This document shows, piece after piece, positions 45,364 to 57,875 of a stretch of 64,000 bases of DNA. The stretch spans positions 2,227,623 to 2,291,622 of the forward strand of contig NZ_CP160328.2 of assembly GCF_040741455.2 (NCBI RefSeq). Direction: 5' to 3'. The notes beneath the pieces were generated by a model, which worked only from the letters and a program-made list of their open reading frames with translations, was not told the origin of the DNA and did not search any database. Numbering within the stretch: position 1 is the first letter of the stretch; each line of letters starts with the position of its first letter. A program made the position numbers and the translations under genes. Origin of the DNA: Snodgrassella alvi (GTDB lineage Bacteria; Pseudomonadota; Gammaproteobacteria; Burkholderiales; Neisseriaceae).

Positions 45364-47094
45364 ATGCACCACTCATTTCCACTGGTAGAAACCATTGTAG
45401 GCGGATTATTTTTTGCTTTTATACTCGGTTATATAGCCCACAAATTACGTATGCCACCTTTGGTTGGCTACCTTTTTGCAGGGATTATTGTCGGACCGTA
45501 CACTAAAGGTTTTACTGCTGATATGCATTTATCTCAGCAGCTGGCAGAGTTGGGCGTAATTTTGCTCATGTTTGGAGTGGGTTTACATTTTTCTATCCGC
45601 GATTTGCTTGCAGTCAAACGTGTTGCTATTCCTGGGGCACTGATACAGATTGCACTGGCTACCCTGTTAGGCTGGCTATTGGCATGGCTGGCCGGCTGGA
45701 GCTCTGGTGCCGGAATTGTGTTTGGGCTGGCTTTATCTTGTGCTTCTACAGTAGTTTTAATAGCTGCTTTGCAGCGCTGGCATCTGGGGGATTCTACGCA
45801 AGGCCGCATTGCCACTGGCTGGCTCATTGTGGAAGATATAGCCATGGTGTTTGTACTGGTCATGATTCCGGCGCTGGCGCCGGTATTGTCAGGACAAGGA
45901 AGTGTTTCGGGTGCTGATTTATTTTATTTACTAGGTAAAACCAGTGTTCAGATTATTGCGTTTGTGGTAGTGATGCTGTTTCTGGGGCGCCGTCTCATAC
46001 CCTGGTCCTTACAGCGTGTAGTAGGCACCGGTAGTCCAGAGCTATTCCGGCTGGCGGTTATAGCCGTAGCCCTGGGTTGCGCCATATTAGCCAATTATCT
46101 TTTCGGTGTCTCATTTGCACTGGGTGCGTTTTTTGCTGGAGCCATTATCAGTGAAACCAGTATGAATCACACAGCTGAAGATGCTTCGAGCGGATTGAGA
46201 GAATTTTTTACAGTTTTGTTCTTTGTTTCAGTAGGGATGCTGTTTGACCCCAGTATTATTATTCGTGAACCCTTATTGCTCATAGCAACCCTGCTGGTTG
46301 TGGTAATTGGTAAAAGTGCAGGCGCATTTCTGATTGTGCGCGTATTTGGTTATCCGCCACAAACAGCATTAACCATTGCCGTAGCATTGGCGCAGATTGG
46401 GGAGTTTTCTTTTATGATAGCCAGCTTAGGGTCGGTATACAAAATATTGCCTCCCTTGGCCAGCGATTTGATATTAGGGAGTGCCCTGATTTCCATTATT
46501 TGTAATCCTTTTCTGTTTGTCTGGCTTAACCGGTATCTAGAAAAACAGAATCAACAGGCTACCTCAGCAGCACCAGGCGTGATTGACAGCGGAATGATGT
46601 CTGATAAGCCTCATGCAAAAGTGGCTGCTCCCATTAAACCGGTATCGATTTATTTTGTTGATGAAGACATGGCTGTTGCGCCAGCTGTAAGCAATCATAC
46701 CGTCCTCGTTGGTGCTGGTCCGGTAGGGCAGGAAATTATCAGGCATTTGCAGGCTCAGAATGAAACAGTATATGTTCAGGAAAACCGGCTTGACGTAGTA
46801 ACAGAACTACGAGCACGTCAGATACCAGTGGCTTACGGACACGCTTTGTCTGATGGGATGCTTGATGCAGTATTTGTGTCCGAAGCCAGAAATTTGATTA
46901 TTACCATCCAAAATAAAACAGAGATTGTTTCAATTATCAAAGCTGCACTGACACTCAATCCTCAATTGCAAATCGTGACGTTTAGCCGATATGAACAGGA
47001 TAAGCAATTATTTATCCAAGCTGGTGCTACAAAAGTAGTTGATAGCCAGATTGTGCTAGCACAGGAAATTATGCAGGCCTTTGAGCAGGCATAA
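45364..47094 (+). CDS. CPA2-family cation/proton antiporter with TrkA-N domain (YbaL/KefB-like)
   Basis: A 576-residue protein. The first 395 residues form about twelve helices with the CPA2 pattern (MPPLVGYLFAGIIVGPYTKG, LSCASTVVLIAALQRW, AQIGEFSFMIASLG). After a linker, a TrkA-N (RCK) domain starts at NHTVLVGAGPVGQEIIRHL; its GxGxxG loop should bind NAD(H) or a related ligand. It probably exports K+ in exchange for protons under ligand control. The best match by architecture is YbaL; KefB/KefC are close relatives. It is divergent from the Dyp-type peroxidase gene. Confidence 0.9.
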   Translation: MHHSFPLVETIVGGLFFAFILGYIAHKLRMPPLVGYLFAGIIVGPYTKGFTADMHLSQQLAELGVILLMFGVGLHFSIRDLLAVKRVAIPGALIQIALATLLGWLLAWLAGWSSGAGIVFGLALSCASTVVLIAALQRWHLGDSTQGRIATGWLIVEDIAMVFVLVMIPALAPVLSGQGSVSGADLFYLLGKTSVQIIAFVVVMLFLGRRLIPWSLQRVVGTGSPELFRLAVIAVALGCAILANYLFGVSFALGAFFAGAIISETSMNHTAEDASSGLREFFTVLFFVSVGMLFDPSIIIREPLLLIATLLVVVIGKSAGAFLIVRVFGYPPQTALTIAVALAQIGEFSFMIASLGSVYKILPPLASDLILGSALISIICNPFLFVWLNRYLEKQNQQATSAAPGVIDSGMMSDKPHAKVAAPIKPVSIYFVDEDMAVAPAVSNHTVLVGAGPVGQEIIRHLQAQNETVYVQENRLDVVTELRARQIPVAYGHALSDGMLDAVFVSEARNLIITIQNKTEIVSIIKAALTLNPQLQIVTFSRYEQDKQLFIQAGATKVVDSQIVLAQEIMQAFEQA

Positions 47095-47275
47095 ATACTT
47101 CATTCCTGTGAGTAATGGTAGAAAAGAAAATTATCAATATTGAATGCCATAAAATCCGGCCTAGTCTAAAAATAAAACTGCTTAGAAATAAATAATTAGC
47201 ACAAGTTATATTCTGGCAGGTATTTTAATTTAAACTATGAGCCGGATACGGAAAAACCGTCTTGTTAATAGATAC

Positions 47276-48658
47276 CTATCTGCAGATGGAGTTGATAAAA
47301 GCTTCCAACTGTTGGCGGCTGGTAATTTTACTGTCAATTTTAATGTAGATACTGTGTTCTTCAGGCACAATCAAAACTTGGCTAATACCATTCTGCTGCA
47401 ATAATTGTTGGTGTGCATTCTCGGGCAAAATCTGATTGCTGCCCAGCGTCAAGCGCAGACTAGCCAGATAGGGTGGTTCCTGCATAGTAAAACTTAGCAG
47501 CAACCACACCACAGCTAATCCTGCACCAAACAAAAAAACTGAATGAGCACCACAATGTGCAGCCAGCCAGCCACCGATAGTGCCACCGCAGGCTACTCCG
47601 AGAAACTGTCCTGTAGCGTAAATGCCCATTGCTGTGCCTTTAAAACCAGCAGGCGCTTCTTTACTTACCCAAGATGGCAGCAAGGCTTCCATCAAATTAA
47701 ACGCAATAAAAAACAACAATACACCTACAATTAGGGACCAAAAGGAAATATTGGCCAGCCATAAAACTGTTTCAGCAAGCATCAGACCGGCAACGCATAT
47801 GATAAAAACTCGTCGCATCCGGCGTTTACTTTCTGCATAAATAATCGGTGGCAATACCGTAATAAATGCAATCAGCATTGTGTATAAATAAATTTGCCAG
47901 TGTTTGGATGCTGGAAATCCTGCTTGCTCAAGTTGCAAAGGCAGAGCAACAAAGGTAGACATCAGAAGAAAATGCAGACAGAAAATACCTATGTTGAGCT
48001 TGAGTAAGGGTGCATTACGCAATAGAGTACCAAAGCTACCCTTTACGATACCAGATTCACGATTGAACACATGAACACTGCTCACGGGTACAAAAAATAA
48101 CGTCAGTGCAATAGCGATTACTGCCAGTGAGGCAATGACCCAAAATAGACCGTGTAAACCAAATGCATGTGTGATAATTGGGCCGCATACCATGGCCAAT
48201 GCAAATGTTATGCCAAAGCTGATACCGATAAAAGCCATCGCTTTAGTGCGATTCTGTTCACGAGTTAAATCTGAAAGTAGAGCCATTACGGCTGCGGCAA
48301 TTGCGCCGCTACCCTGTAAAGCTCGTCCCAAAATCACCCCCCAGATTGAGGTGGTTACAGCGGCAATGATGCTGCCCAGAGTGAAGATTATCAAACCGCC
48401 CACTATCAGTGGCTTGCGTCCAAAACGGTCTGACCATAAGCCAAAAGGAATCTGTAGTAAAGCCTGCATCAGGCCATAAATACCAATAGCCAGACCGATC
48501 AGGCTTTCATTGGCTCCTTGTAATGTCATTCCATAAGTGGTCAGTACCGGCAGAACCATAAACATGCCCAGCATGCGCAATGAAAAAACCGCTCCTAATC
48601 CCCATGTTGCTCGCCTTTCGGCGGAGTTCATGTGTGTATCATTATTGTTGGAATTCAT
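47276..48658 (-). CDS. MFS transporter with C-terminal ferredoxin-like domain (YajR-like)
   Basis: A 460-residue protein with twelve helices. The motif A loop GLWSDRFGRKPLIVGG and the start RATWGLGAVFSLRMLGMFMVLP fit the YajR family. After the last helix, about 65 residues (around QVLIVPEEHSIYIKIDSKIT) match the YAM-type ferredoxin-like domain found in E. coli YajR. The substrate is unknown; drug or proton-coupled efflux is the usual guess. The start may be ATG 48658 or the tenth codon, ATG 48631. The cyo operon terminator lies just upstream. Confidence 0.88.
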   Translation of the reverse strand: MNSNNNDTHMNSAERRATWGLGAVFSLRMLGMFMVLPVLTTYGMTLQGANESLIGLAIGIYGLMQALLQIPFGLWSDRFGRKPLIVGGLIIFTLGSIIAAVTTSIWGVILGRALQGSGAIAAAVMALLSDLTREQNRTKAMAFIGISFGITFALAMVCGPIITHAFGLHGLFWVIASLAVIAIALTLFFVPVSSVHVFNRESGIVKGSFGTLLRNAPLLKLNIGIFCLHFLLMSTFVALPLQLEQAGFPASKHWQIYLYTMLIAFITVLPPIIYAESKRRMRRVFIICVAGLMLAETVLWLANISFWSLIVGVLLFFIAFNLMEALLPSWVSKEAPAGFKGTAMGIYATGQFLGVACGGTIGGWLAAHCGAHSVFLFGAGLAVVWLLLSFTMQEPPYLASLRLTLGSNQILPENAHQQLLQQNGISQVLIVPEEHSIYIKIDSKITSRQQLEAFINSICR

Positions 48659-48670
48659 ATTGAGTACAGC

Positions 48671-48714
48671 TTAAAAGAAAAACCCGCCTATTGTAAAAGA
48701 AACAAAGGCAGGTT
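48671..48714 (-). terminator. Terminator of the cyo operon
   Basis: On the minus strand AACCTGCCT pairs with AGGCGGGTT over nine positions (one G-U), with a loop that can extend the stem by pairing TTG/CAA, and TTTCTTTT follows. It lies 40 bases after the cyoE stop. Confidence 0.75.
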
Positions 48715-48754
48715 GGGGTGGTTTGCGTATTATTATGTATTCATGTTTACGGTA

Positions 48755-49645
48755 TCAACCAGCCAAGCTTAATACAGTAGGAGAGGCCGGTGTCATGAAA
48801 TCTACCGACATCATAATGCTTAAGGTAGTGATAGCTATAATCGAAAATACAAACAGTTTACGTGCCCATATACGGTCATTATTCTGCGCTTTATAACCAG
48901 ATAGTGCCATACACAGCCACCATACACTGACCGCAGCAGCCACCACCAGATATTTGTATCCGGCATAACCACCTATAGACAGCATCAGTGTCGCAAACAT
49001 AAAAGCAATGATATAAAACGTGATATGGTGTTTGGCTACCGCAATACCTTTTACCACTGGCAAAACCGGAATATTGGCTGCCTGATAATCCTTAAAGCGA
49101 TAAATCGCAATAGCGTAGGAATGTGGCATTTGCCAGAGACTGAAAATCGCTAGCAGAATAAGTGCACCAGCATCAAAATTATTGCTTACTGCACAATAAC
49201 CAATCACTGGAGGTGCGGCACCTGACAGACTGCCAATAAGGGTACCGTAAACAGAATGCCGTTTCATATAGAGACTATAAATCCCTACATAAACCACAAA
49301 GCCCATTACAGATAACCACATGGCCAACGGATTAGCACCAAAATAGAGCACAATAAACCCAGCAATACCCAGTATCGTGGCTAATGCAAAGGTCACTCGT
49401 GCAGAGGCGAGCCCTCGTACTAGAACACGATTCTTGGTACGTTCCATCTTCGGATCGATATCACGGTCAATCAGGTTATTGAACGCACAGCCAGAAGCTA
49501 CTACCAGAGACACGCCCAGCAGAGTAAGAATTAGCAGGAAACCGTTAATGCTGCCTTTGGAAGCCAGCAAAAACCCGCCGACAACCGAAATCAGGTTGCC
49601 GACGATAATACCTGGTTTAGTTACTTGCAGGTATGGCTTAATCAT
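48755..49645 (-). CDS. cyoE: Protoheme IX farnesyltransferase
   Basis: A UbiA-superfamily membrane enzyme of 296 residues that farnesylates heme b to heme o for the bo-type oxidase. The first Asp-rich motif is [18 protein letters not shown] and the second is [17 protein letters not shown]. The family's KPGI near the N-terminus is present (TKPGIIVGN). It is the last gene of the cyoABCDE operon, 9 bases after cyoD, as in E. coli. Confidence 0.96.
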   Translation of the reverse strand: MIKPYLQVTKPGIIVGNLISVVGGFLLASKGSINGFLLILTLLGVSLVVASGCAFNNLIDRDIDPKMERTKNRVLVRGLASARVTFALATILGIAGFIVLYFGANPLAMWLSVMGFVVYVGIYSLYMKRHSVYGTLIGSLSGAAPPVIGYCAVSNNFDAGALILLAIFSLWQMPHSYAIAIYRFKDYQAANIPVLPVVKGIAVAKHHITFYIIAFMFATLMLSIGGYAGYKYLVVAAAVSVWWLCMALSGYKAQNNDRIWARKLFVFSIIAITTLSIMMSVDFMTPASPTVLSLAG

Positions 49646-49654
49646 GAACTGCCT

Positions 49655-49987
49655 TTAACCTAACACCATGTTTGCATTCAGGCTCCACATAATCCAAATG
49701 GAAAGGCCTACCAGCAATACAATCACAATTGCGGTGAAAATAAATGAAATTAGATTCCAGCGTTCTTCCGGATTACTGCCCAAATGGAGGAAACATACCA
49801 ACTGAACAATAAGCTGTAATACAGCTGTAATCACAATCACCGCAAACAAAGTTTTCTTGTCTGCTGCATGATTCATGACCATCAGAAACGGAATCAGAGT
49901 TAATACCACCGACAGGATAAAACCAATGACGTAGTTTTTAGCACTGCCATGTTGTGGAATATGGTCTTGATGGTTTGACTGACTCAT
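49655..49987 (-). CDS. cyoD: Cytochrome bo quinol oxidase subunit IV
   Basis: A small subunit of 110 residues with three membrane helices, needed for assembly of the copper centre in Cyo[19 protein letters not shown] and [14 protein letters not shown] are typical. ATG 49987 overlaps the cyoC stop (ATGA) and is preferred over an upstream in-frame start inside cyoC. A GGGGGTAGC stretch could serve as its ribosome-binding site. Confidence 0.94.
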   Translation of the reverse strand: MSQSNHQDHIPQHGSAKNYVIGFILSVVLTLIPFLMVMNHAADKKTLFAVIVITAVLQLIVQLVCFLHLGSNPEERWNLISFIFTAIVIVLLVGLSIWIMWSLNANMVLG

Positions 49988-50595
49988 AACGCTACCCCCA
50001 TCAGATATACAATTGAGAACACGCAAATCCACACGATGTCCAGAAAGTGCCAGAACAGGCTCAGGCAGTTAATACGCATACGGTTAACACTAGTCAGACC
50101 ACGCGAAGCAACCTGAATCATCAGAACTGCCATCCAGATCAGACCGGCGGTAACGTGCAGACCATGGGTACCTACCAGAGCAAAAAAGCCAGACAGATAT
50201 CCACTGCGATCCGGTCCCATACCATGTGTAATCAGATGATGGAATTCATACAGCTCCATCCCGATGAAGCAGGCACCGAATACAAAGGTTATAACCAGCC
50301 ACAACAAAACCTGACTCTGATTATTGCGATTCATTGCCAGTACGGCAAAGCCGTATGTAATGGAACTCAGCAACAGAGCAAAAGTTTCTACCAGCACAAA
50401 AGGCAGCTCGAAAATGTCTTTGCCGCTTGGGCCACCAGCCGTGCCCGGCAGGAGCACGATATAGGTGGCAAACAGACAAGAGAACAAAATCAAGTCACTC
50501 ATCAGGTAAATCCAGAACCCGAATACCTTCAGTGAACCGTTGTCGTGGTGAGCGTGTTCAGGCGCCTTACCGTGAATCAAGGTTTCAGTTGACAT
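49984..50595 (-). CDS. cyoC: Cytochrome bo quinol oxidase subunit III
   Basis: A 203-residue membrane subunit with five helices. [23 protein letters not shown] at the start is the family signature ([10 protein letters not shown] is clear) and TLGTHGLHV is represented by [12 protein letters not shown]. It stabilises the oxidase and, by homology, binds lipid. It overlaps the cyoB stop by one base and the cyoD start by four, so the three are translationally coupled. Confidence 0.96.
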   Translation of the reverse strand: MSTETLIHGKAPEHAHHDNGSLKVFGFWIYLMSDLILFSCLFATYIVLLPGTAGGPSGKDIFELPFVLVETFALLLSSITYGFAVLAMNRNNQSQVLLWLVITFVFGACFIGMELYEFHHLITHGMGPDRSGYLSGFFALVGTHGLHVTAGLIWMAVLMIQVASRGLTSVNRMRINCLSLFWHFLDIVWICVFSIVYLMGVAL

Positions 50596-52580
50596 TATTT
50601 CAGTCCTGCTTTAGTTAATTCATTAAAACGTTTGCTTTCAATGGCTTCAATTTCAGCAACCGGTACGTAGTAATCCACGTCGGTGTCGAAGCTCTTGGCA
50701 ATGAGACTAATAATCATGCCAGCGAAGCCAATGATGGCCATCCACCAGATATGCCAAATCATGGCAAAACCGAAAATCAGGGAGAATACACCGATAACCA
50801 GACCGGCAGCTGTATTTTTCGGCATATGAATTTCTTCATATTTAGCTGGTTTCTTATACGCAATACCTTTTTCTTTTTCGTCCCAGAATGCATCACGGGA
50901 TTCAACTTGAGGTTGAATAGCGAAATTGTAGAAGGGTACTGGAGAAGAAGTAGACCATTCTAGTGTGCGGCCATCCCATGGGTCGCCGGTCACATCTAGA
51001 TTTTCTTTACGATGTATGCAGGAAACCACTACCTGAATCACCATGCATACCACACCCAGAGCAATGATGGCAGCACCAGCAGCAGCTACGCACAGCAACG
51101 TGTGGAAAGCTGGGTCAATGTGCTGGCTCAAACGACGGGTCATGCCCATGAAGCCCAGTGCATATAACGGCATAAACGCAACAAAGAAGCCGATAAACCA
51201 ACACCAGAAGGCACGTTTACCCCATGTTTCATTTAGCTTGAAGCCAAATGCTTTCGGGAACCAGTAGTTGAGCGCTGCAAACAGACCGAATACCACACCA
51301 CCGATAATGGTGTTATGGAAGTGGGCTACCAAAAACAGACTGCCATGCAGTACAAAGTCGGCACCCGGTACAGCTAACAGTACGCCGGTCATACCACCTA
51401 CGGAGAAAGTAATGATAAAGCCTACCGTCCACAGCATTGGGACATGGAAAGAAATACGGCCTTCATACATAGTAAACAACCAGTTGAATATTTTCACCCC
51501 AGTCGGAATGGAAATAATCATAGTGGCGATACCAAAGAACGCATTAACGTTGGCACCAGAGCCCATGGTAAAGAAGTGGTGCAGCCATACGATGAAAGAC
51601 AAGATGGTAATACATACGGTGGCCCATACCATTGAGGTATAGCCGAACATGGTTTTACGTGAGAATGTAGCAGTTACTTCTGAATACACACCGAAAATTG
51701 GCAGAATCAGAATATAAACTTCTGGATGACCCCATGCCCAAATCAGGTTGATATACATCATCATGTTACCGCCCAATTCATTGGTAAAGAAGTGGGTGCC
51801 AAGGTAACGGTCTAATGTCAGCATCGCTACAGATGCAGTCAAAATCGGGAAAGATGTCAGAATCAGAATGTTGCTACAGAAAGAAGCCCAGCAAAAGATA
51901 GGCATTTTCATCATAGTCATGCCAGGGGCACGCATTTTCAGTATGGTAGCGATAAAGTTAACCGCACTTACCGTAGTACCTATACCCGATATCTGCAGAC
52001 TCCATATCCAGTAATCTACACCAACTCCAGGGCTGAATTCCAATCCAGACAGCGGTGGATAAGCCAGCCAGCCAGTTTGGGCAAATTCGCCCAGACCCAG
52101 TGACAGGTTAACCAGCACCACACTGACAGCGGTAAACCAGAAACCCAGATTATTTAGGAATGGATAAGCCACATCGCGCGCGCCTAGCTGCAACGGAATG
52201 ACGAAGTTCATCAAACCAATAACAAATGGCATCGCTACAAAGAAAATCATGATTACACCGTGGGCGGTGAAAATCTGATCATAGTGATGTGGCGGCAGAA
52301 AGCCATCACTGGTACCAGAGGAAGCAAGTACCTGCTGGCTACGCATCATCACAGCATCGGCGAAACCACGTACCAACATCACCACTGCGACAATGATGTA
52401 CATGATACCGATACGTTTGTGGTCAACTGTGGTAAACCATTCTTTCCACAGATAGGTCCATTTATGAAAATACGTAATTGCACCCACCAACGCCAAACCT
52501 ATGACGATGATGGCTGTAATCGTTACCATGACAATTGGTTCATGGAACGGTATCGCATCTAAAGATAATTTTCCGAACAT
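50595..52580 (-). CDS. cyoB: Cytochrome bo quinol oxidase subunit I
   Basis: The catalytic subunit of a proton-pumping ubiquinol oxidase, 661 residues with about fifteen helices. Heme ligands are in [11 protein letters not shown] and VAHFHNT. The CuB ligands are in [14 protein letters not shown] (His with the cross-linked Tyr) and [22 protein letters not shown] near the N-terminus is diagnostic. GCGAGGAAATAAACA precedes the ATG. It reduces O2 to water at the inner membrane and is the core of the aerobic chain in this window. Confidence 0.98.
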   Translation of the reverse strand: MFGKLSLDAIPFHEPIVMVTITAIIVIGLALVGAITYFHKWTYLWKEWFTTVDHKRIGIMYIIVAVVMLVRGFADAVMMRSQQVLASSGTSDGFLPPHHYDQIFTAHGVIMIFFVAMPFVIGLMNFVIPLQLGARDVAYPFLNNLGFWFTAVSVVLVNLSLGLGEFAQTGWLAYPPLSGLEFSPGVGVDYWIWSLQISGIGTTVSAVNFIATILKMRAPGMTMMKMPIFCWASFCSNILILTSFPILTASVAMLTLDRYLGTHFFTNELGGNMMMYINLIWAWGHPEVYILILPIFGVYSEVTATFSRKTMFGYTSMVWATVCITILSFIVWLHHFFTMGSGANVNAFFGIATMIISIPTGVKIFNWLFTMYEGRISFHVPMLWTVGFIITFSVGGMTGVLLAVPGADFVLHGSLFLVAHFHNTIIGGVVFGLFAALNYWFPKAFGFKLNETWGKRAFWCWFIGFFVAFMPLYALGFMGMTRRLSQHIDPAFHTLLCVAAAGAAIIALGVVCMVIQVVVSCIHRKENLDVTGDPWDGRTLEWSTSSPVPFYNFAIQPQVESRDAFWDEKEKGIAYKKPAKYEEIHMPKNTAAGLVIGVFSLIFGFAMIWHIWWMAIIGFAGMIISLIAKSFDTDVDYYVPVAEIEAIESKRFNELTKAGLK

Positions 52581-52599
52581 TGTTTATTTCCTCGCAAGC

Positions 52600-53490
52600 T
52601 TACTCAGCACTGCTGGCGGCACTGGCCTGTAGAGTAGCCGGCATATTGTGATTGGCAAATTTAGCAATCACGTTGCCGTACAAACTCGGATTTGCGCTGG
52701 AGAAGTATTCCACTTTGTGGAATTGGCTAGGCGCAGCCAGTTTGTTGAATGAAGCCATGTCATTAAGTGTATTTGGCGACTGTTTCACCTTTTCCACCCA
52801 TTGATTGAAGCTGGCTTCATCCGGTGTAGCAATGGCAGTGAATTTCATACCAGAGAAACCGGCACCGCTGTAGCTGGATGAAATACCTTTGTATTCACCG
52901 GCAGTATCAGCTACCAGATGTAGCTTGGTCTGCATACCGGCCATAGCGTAAATCTGACTACCCAGCTGGGGGATGAAGAATGAATTCATCACTGTATTAG
53001 ATGTGATTCTGAATTCCACCGGTGTGTCTTTCGGAAAAGCGATTTCATTAACTGTAGCAATACCCTGTTCTGGATAAATAAACAGCCATTTCCAGTCTAA
53101 TGAAATTACTTCAATTACTACTGGTTTTTTATCACTTTCCAGCGGACGATACGGGTCCAGAGAATGAGTGGTTTTCCAAGTGATTGTTCCCAGAATGAGA
53201 ATAATCAGGATAGGAATGCCCCAAACTACGGCCTCGAGTTTATTGGAATGCGCCCATTTCGGCGAATATTTGGCATTGCTTCCCTCTCTGTATTTCAGAG
53301 AGAAGAGAATTGCCATAATAATCACCGGAATTACGACTATCAACATCAAGCAGATTGCTGTCAGTATCAGCGTGCGTTCTTCCTGACCTATATGGCCTTT
53401 AGGGTTTAGCAGAGCTGCATCACAGCCGCTTAACAGCAGCGAACCGATCAGCATCGTCAATACTATCCCTGAGAGCTTACTTAATTTCAT
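52600..53490 (-). CDS. cyoA: Cytochrome bo quinol oxidase subunit II
   Basis: A 296-residue lipoprotein with a type II signal peptide (lipobox LSGC, Cys23), two membrane helices and a periplasmic cupredoxin domain. The CuA ligands of cytochrome c oxidases are absent, as expected for a quinol oxidase. [20 protein letters not shown] and GMKFTAIA are typical. It is the first gene of cyoABCDE. A GAGG ribosome-binding site precedes the ATG. Confidence 0.96.
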   Translation of the reverse strand: MKLSKLSGIVLTMLIGSLLLSGCDAALLNPKGHIGQEERTLILTAICLMLIVVIPVIIMAILFSLKYREGSNAKYSPKWAHSNKLEAVVWGIPILIILILGTITWKTTHSLDPYRPLESDKKPVVIEVISLDWKWLFIYPEQGIATVNEIAFPKDTPVEFRITSNTVMNSFFIPQLGSQIYAMAGMQTKLHLVADTAGEYKGISSSYSGAGFSGMKFTAIATPDEASFNQWVEKVKQSPNTLNDMASFNKLAAPSQFHKVEYFSSANPSLYGNVIAKFANHNMPATLQASAASSAE

Positions 53491-53548
53491 GTAACGACCT
53501 CAACATTACGGGAAACACGATTAACGTTTGTAAAAAACGGGAGTTACT

Positions 53549-53577
53549 ATTTTAAGACAATGTTGGCAAACTGTATA
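53549..53577 (-). promoter_or_regulatory. Candidate promoter of the cyo operon
   Basis: On the minus strand TATACA (plus 53572-53577) and TAAAAT (plus 53549-53554) are 17 bases apart, about 60 bases upstream of cyoA. The -35 matches four of six consensus bases. No clear FNR or ArcA site was recognised nearby. Confidence 0.4.
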
Positions 53578-54514
53578 TTGCCTGTGGCTATATGTTATTT
53601 AAGGAATGTTAAATAAGTATTATTCTTGTTTTTATTTCTGTTTGTATTTTATATACAAATCATACATTTATTTTTATTTTTTTCATGGCGATAAGAAGGG
53701 ATGGGTAAAGTCTAAAAATTACATTAATATATTAATACAATTATTAACACACAATTATTTCTACTGGATTACATTTCTGAATTGAAAATATCTTTACTAT
53801 GTATATGAATAAATAACTGATATATAACTAAAAATTATAAATTGATTTTCTTCCTGCTGCTATCTAAGAAGATGATATTTACATGAATTACAATTTAGTT
53901 TTCTTAGAAATAATTAATCTATATCAAAATAAGCTCTTTTATAATTTTAATTGCGCATATCGAATATGCTGATTGTATTTCAAAATAGAAAATAAGCTAT
54001 AAAAAAAGGTAACAAATTATATTTTAAGGAATTTTATATAAATATGGTTTCGTGTTAAAAAAAATTAGCTGTGTTGTAATTTTATCGCTAAGGATGAACG
54101 TGGTTGATAAGATTAATTAAAATACGACGCAAATAAAGTTTTTAATCGATGTAGATGTCTATTTTATTTAATTTTTTAATGTATCAAAGTTGGATAGAGA
54201 TTAACTTATTTCATTTTTCATTAAAGCAATTAATATGCCATTTTATAGCTGAGCCAAGAATTATTTAAATTAAATTGTAATAGCGCAAAGTAAATTCGAG
54301 TGTCTCAAAGTTATTGAAATAAGTATGTAAATGATGATGTAATTTTAATCAAAATTTTTTAGTGTTAGGGTAGTTTGGATCAGCCAGAATATGAGGAAAA
54401 AAGTAGAGTTTAGATTGTTCTGGGATTGCATGGATGCTGCCGGCCTTAGCTATAGAGGAAGATCGGTTACGACAGCTCTATGCAATTGTTATAGGATTGA
54501 TGATGAATGAAAAA
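53578..54514. other. Long AT-rich region between cyoA and hemB
   Basis: Nearly 1 kb with no gene that I can firmly support. Most of it is very AT-rich. The right end (from about 54390) becomes less AT-rich and holds a 39-residue open frame at 54391-54510, described separately. No strong terminator for hemB was found; a 7-bp GCTGTCG/CGGCAGC pairing lies there but has a long loop. Confidence 0.45.
54391..54510 (+). CDS. Possible small protein of 39 residues, uncertain
   Basis: An ATG-led frame that ends in TGA four bases before the end of the convergent hemB gene. The product would be basic at the start (MRKKVEFRLFW), with three cysteines and an acidic end. Its base composition is nearer to that of genes than to the surrounding gap. 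No ribosome-binding site is visible and I know no homologue. It may be a remnant or chance. Confidence 0.2.
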   Translation: MRKKVEFRLFWDCMDAAGLSYRGRSVTTALCNCYRIDDE

Positions 54515-56638
<2,124 letters not shown>

Positions 56639-57409
56639 TTAGTGTGCTGATGAGTTTTTTTCGTTTTCAGGAGAAATGATGGCAAACAAGGGCAGGTGGT
56701 CAGATAGTTTCTGCCAGGGTTGACCAGTTAATGGTTTGGCTGCCAGTACTTTTAAATGGCGGATAAAAATTCTATCGAGGCTTAAAAGGGGTAAGCGTGC
56801 AGGAAAAGTTTTTGGTGCGTTGTGGTAATTACAAAATGCATCTTGCAGATTCAGTTTTGGGTCAAGAGTATTATAAGACCGCTGTCGCCAGTCGTTGAAA
56901 TCTCCAGCCAGAATCATAGGTTTTGCTGGATCTATTTCACTTTGAATGTAATCGTATATAGTTTGATACTGTTTAATACGATCTGGTTCGCGCAGATTGA
57001 GATGAGCACACAAACACACTAATGGCATCTGCCACTGTGGAAGCTGAACTTCGCAGTGTAACAGTCCGCGCTGTTCCATTTTATTGACACTAATATCCAG
57101 GTTATGGCAGGTGATCATGGGGTGGCGGCTAAGAATAGCATTGCCATGATCGCGGTATTTGTAGCGTGCATTGCGGCCGTAGCTCACGTGATAGTCCAGT
57201 TGTTCACTGAGAATCTGGTAATGTGGTTGGCGAGGAAAATCCGGAATATTGTCTGCTCGTTTGCTGTTGTATCCCTGTACCTCCTGTAAAAACAGGATAT
57301 CTGGAGCAAGCTGCTGTAAAGCTGTAGTCATTTGCAACAGCTGTACTTTCTGGTTTAGTGCAGACATGCCTTTATGAATATTGTAAGTGGCAATAGTGAT
57401 GGCGTTCAT
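56639..57409 (-). CDS. Endonuclease/exonuclease/phosphatase family protein
   Basis: A 256-residue EEP-fold hydrolase. TIATYNIHKGM and LFLQEVQGYN hold the metal-binding Asn and Glu. GDFNDWR is the second active-site motif and LSDHLPL the third, with the catalytic Asp-His. There is no signal peptide or membrane segment. Members cleave nucleic acids, phosphoinositides or related phosphodiesters, so the substrate is open. ATG 57409 is chosen; an in-frame upstream start would add residues unlike the family. It follows nudB by 22 bases and is probably in the mscS-like/nudB operon. Confidence 0.87.
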   Translation of the reverse strand: MNAITIATYNIHKGMSALNQKVQLLQMTTALQQLAPDILFLQEVQGYNSKRADNIPDFPRQPHYQILSEQLDYHVSYGRNARYKYRDHGNAILSRHPMITCHNLDISVNKMEQRGLLHCEVQLPQWQMPLVCLCAHLNLREPDRIKQYQTIYDYIQSEIDPAKPMILAGDFNDWRQRSYNTLDPKLNLQDAFCNYHNAPKTFPARLPLLSLDRIFIRHLKVLAAKPLTGQPWQKLSDHLPLFAIISPENEKNSSAH

Positions 57410-57431
57410 GAAAGGTGTTGGAAAAATAGAA

Positions 57432-57875
57432 TCACCAGCGTTGGGGCAACTGGATAAGTGCTGCACGGTTGGAAGGTGAGAAAACCTGCTCAGCAGCCTG
57501 CCCCAGAGGGCACCATTGGTAACGCAGATGCTCGCGTGGTGATAGTTTAATAGGAGTAGAAGCGTCTATACATACCGAAAAAACATGTTCAGTGTTATGT
57601 GTTATGCCTGGTGCATAACGATGCCGCCAATGTGGATAAATTTCAAACACGCTTGAAAACCGCCAGTTGACAATATCGGTAGAAATAATACCAGTTTCTT
57701 CAGCCAGTTCACGTCTGGCTGTTTGTTCTAAAGTTTCTCCAGCTTCTTGACTGCCGGTGACCGATTGCCAGTAGCCGGGCTTATCTGCGCGCTCAAGTAG
57801 CAGTATCTGGTGGTGATTGTTATAAACCACCACCAGTACAGACACCGGCATTTTATAGGTGTTAAGGCTACTCAT
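57432..57875 (-). CDS. nudB: Dihydroneopterin triphosphate diphosphatase
   Basis: A Nudix hydrolase of about 147 residues that removes pyrophosphate from dihydroneopterin triphosphate in folate synthesis. The Nudix box is GSQEAGETLEQTARREL followed by AEETGI. SVLVVVYNNHHQILLLERAD and YWQSVTGS are typical NudB features. The ATG at 57875 overlaps the end of the upstream MscS-like gene by eight bases; ATG 57851 (MPVSVLV) is a shorter alternative. NudB fits better than other Nudix families by length and by the WRFSSVFEIYPHWRHRYAPG segment. Confidence 0.88.
   Translation of the reverse strand: MSSLNTYKMPVSVLVVVYNNHHQILLLERADKPGYWQSVTGSQEAGETLEQTARRELAEETGIISTDIVNWRFSSVFEIYPHWRHRYAPGITHNTEHVFSVCIDASTPIKLSPREHLRYQWCPLGQAAEQVFSPSNRAALIQLPQRW

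Noticed and set aside
53491..54514. FNR-type site controlling cyo
   Set aside because: TTGATAAGATTAAT near 54103 departs from the palindrome at key bases and is far from cyoA.
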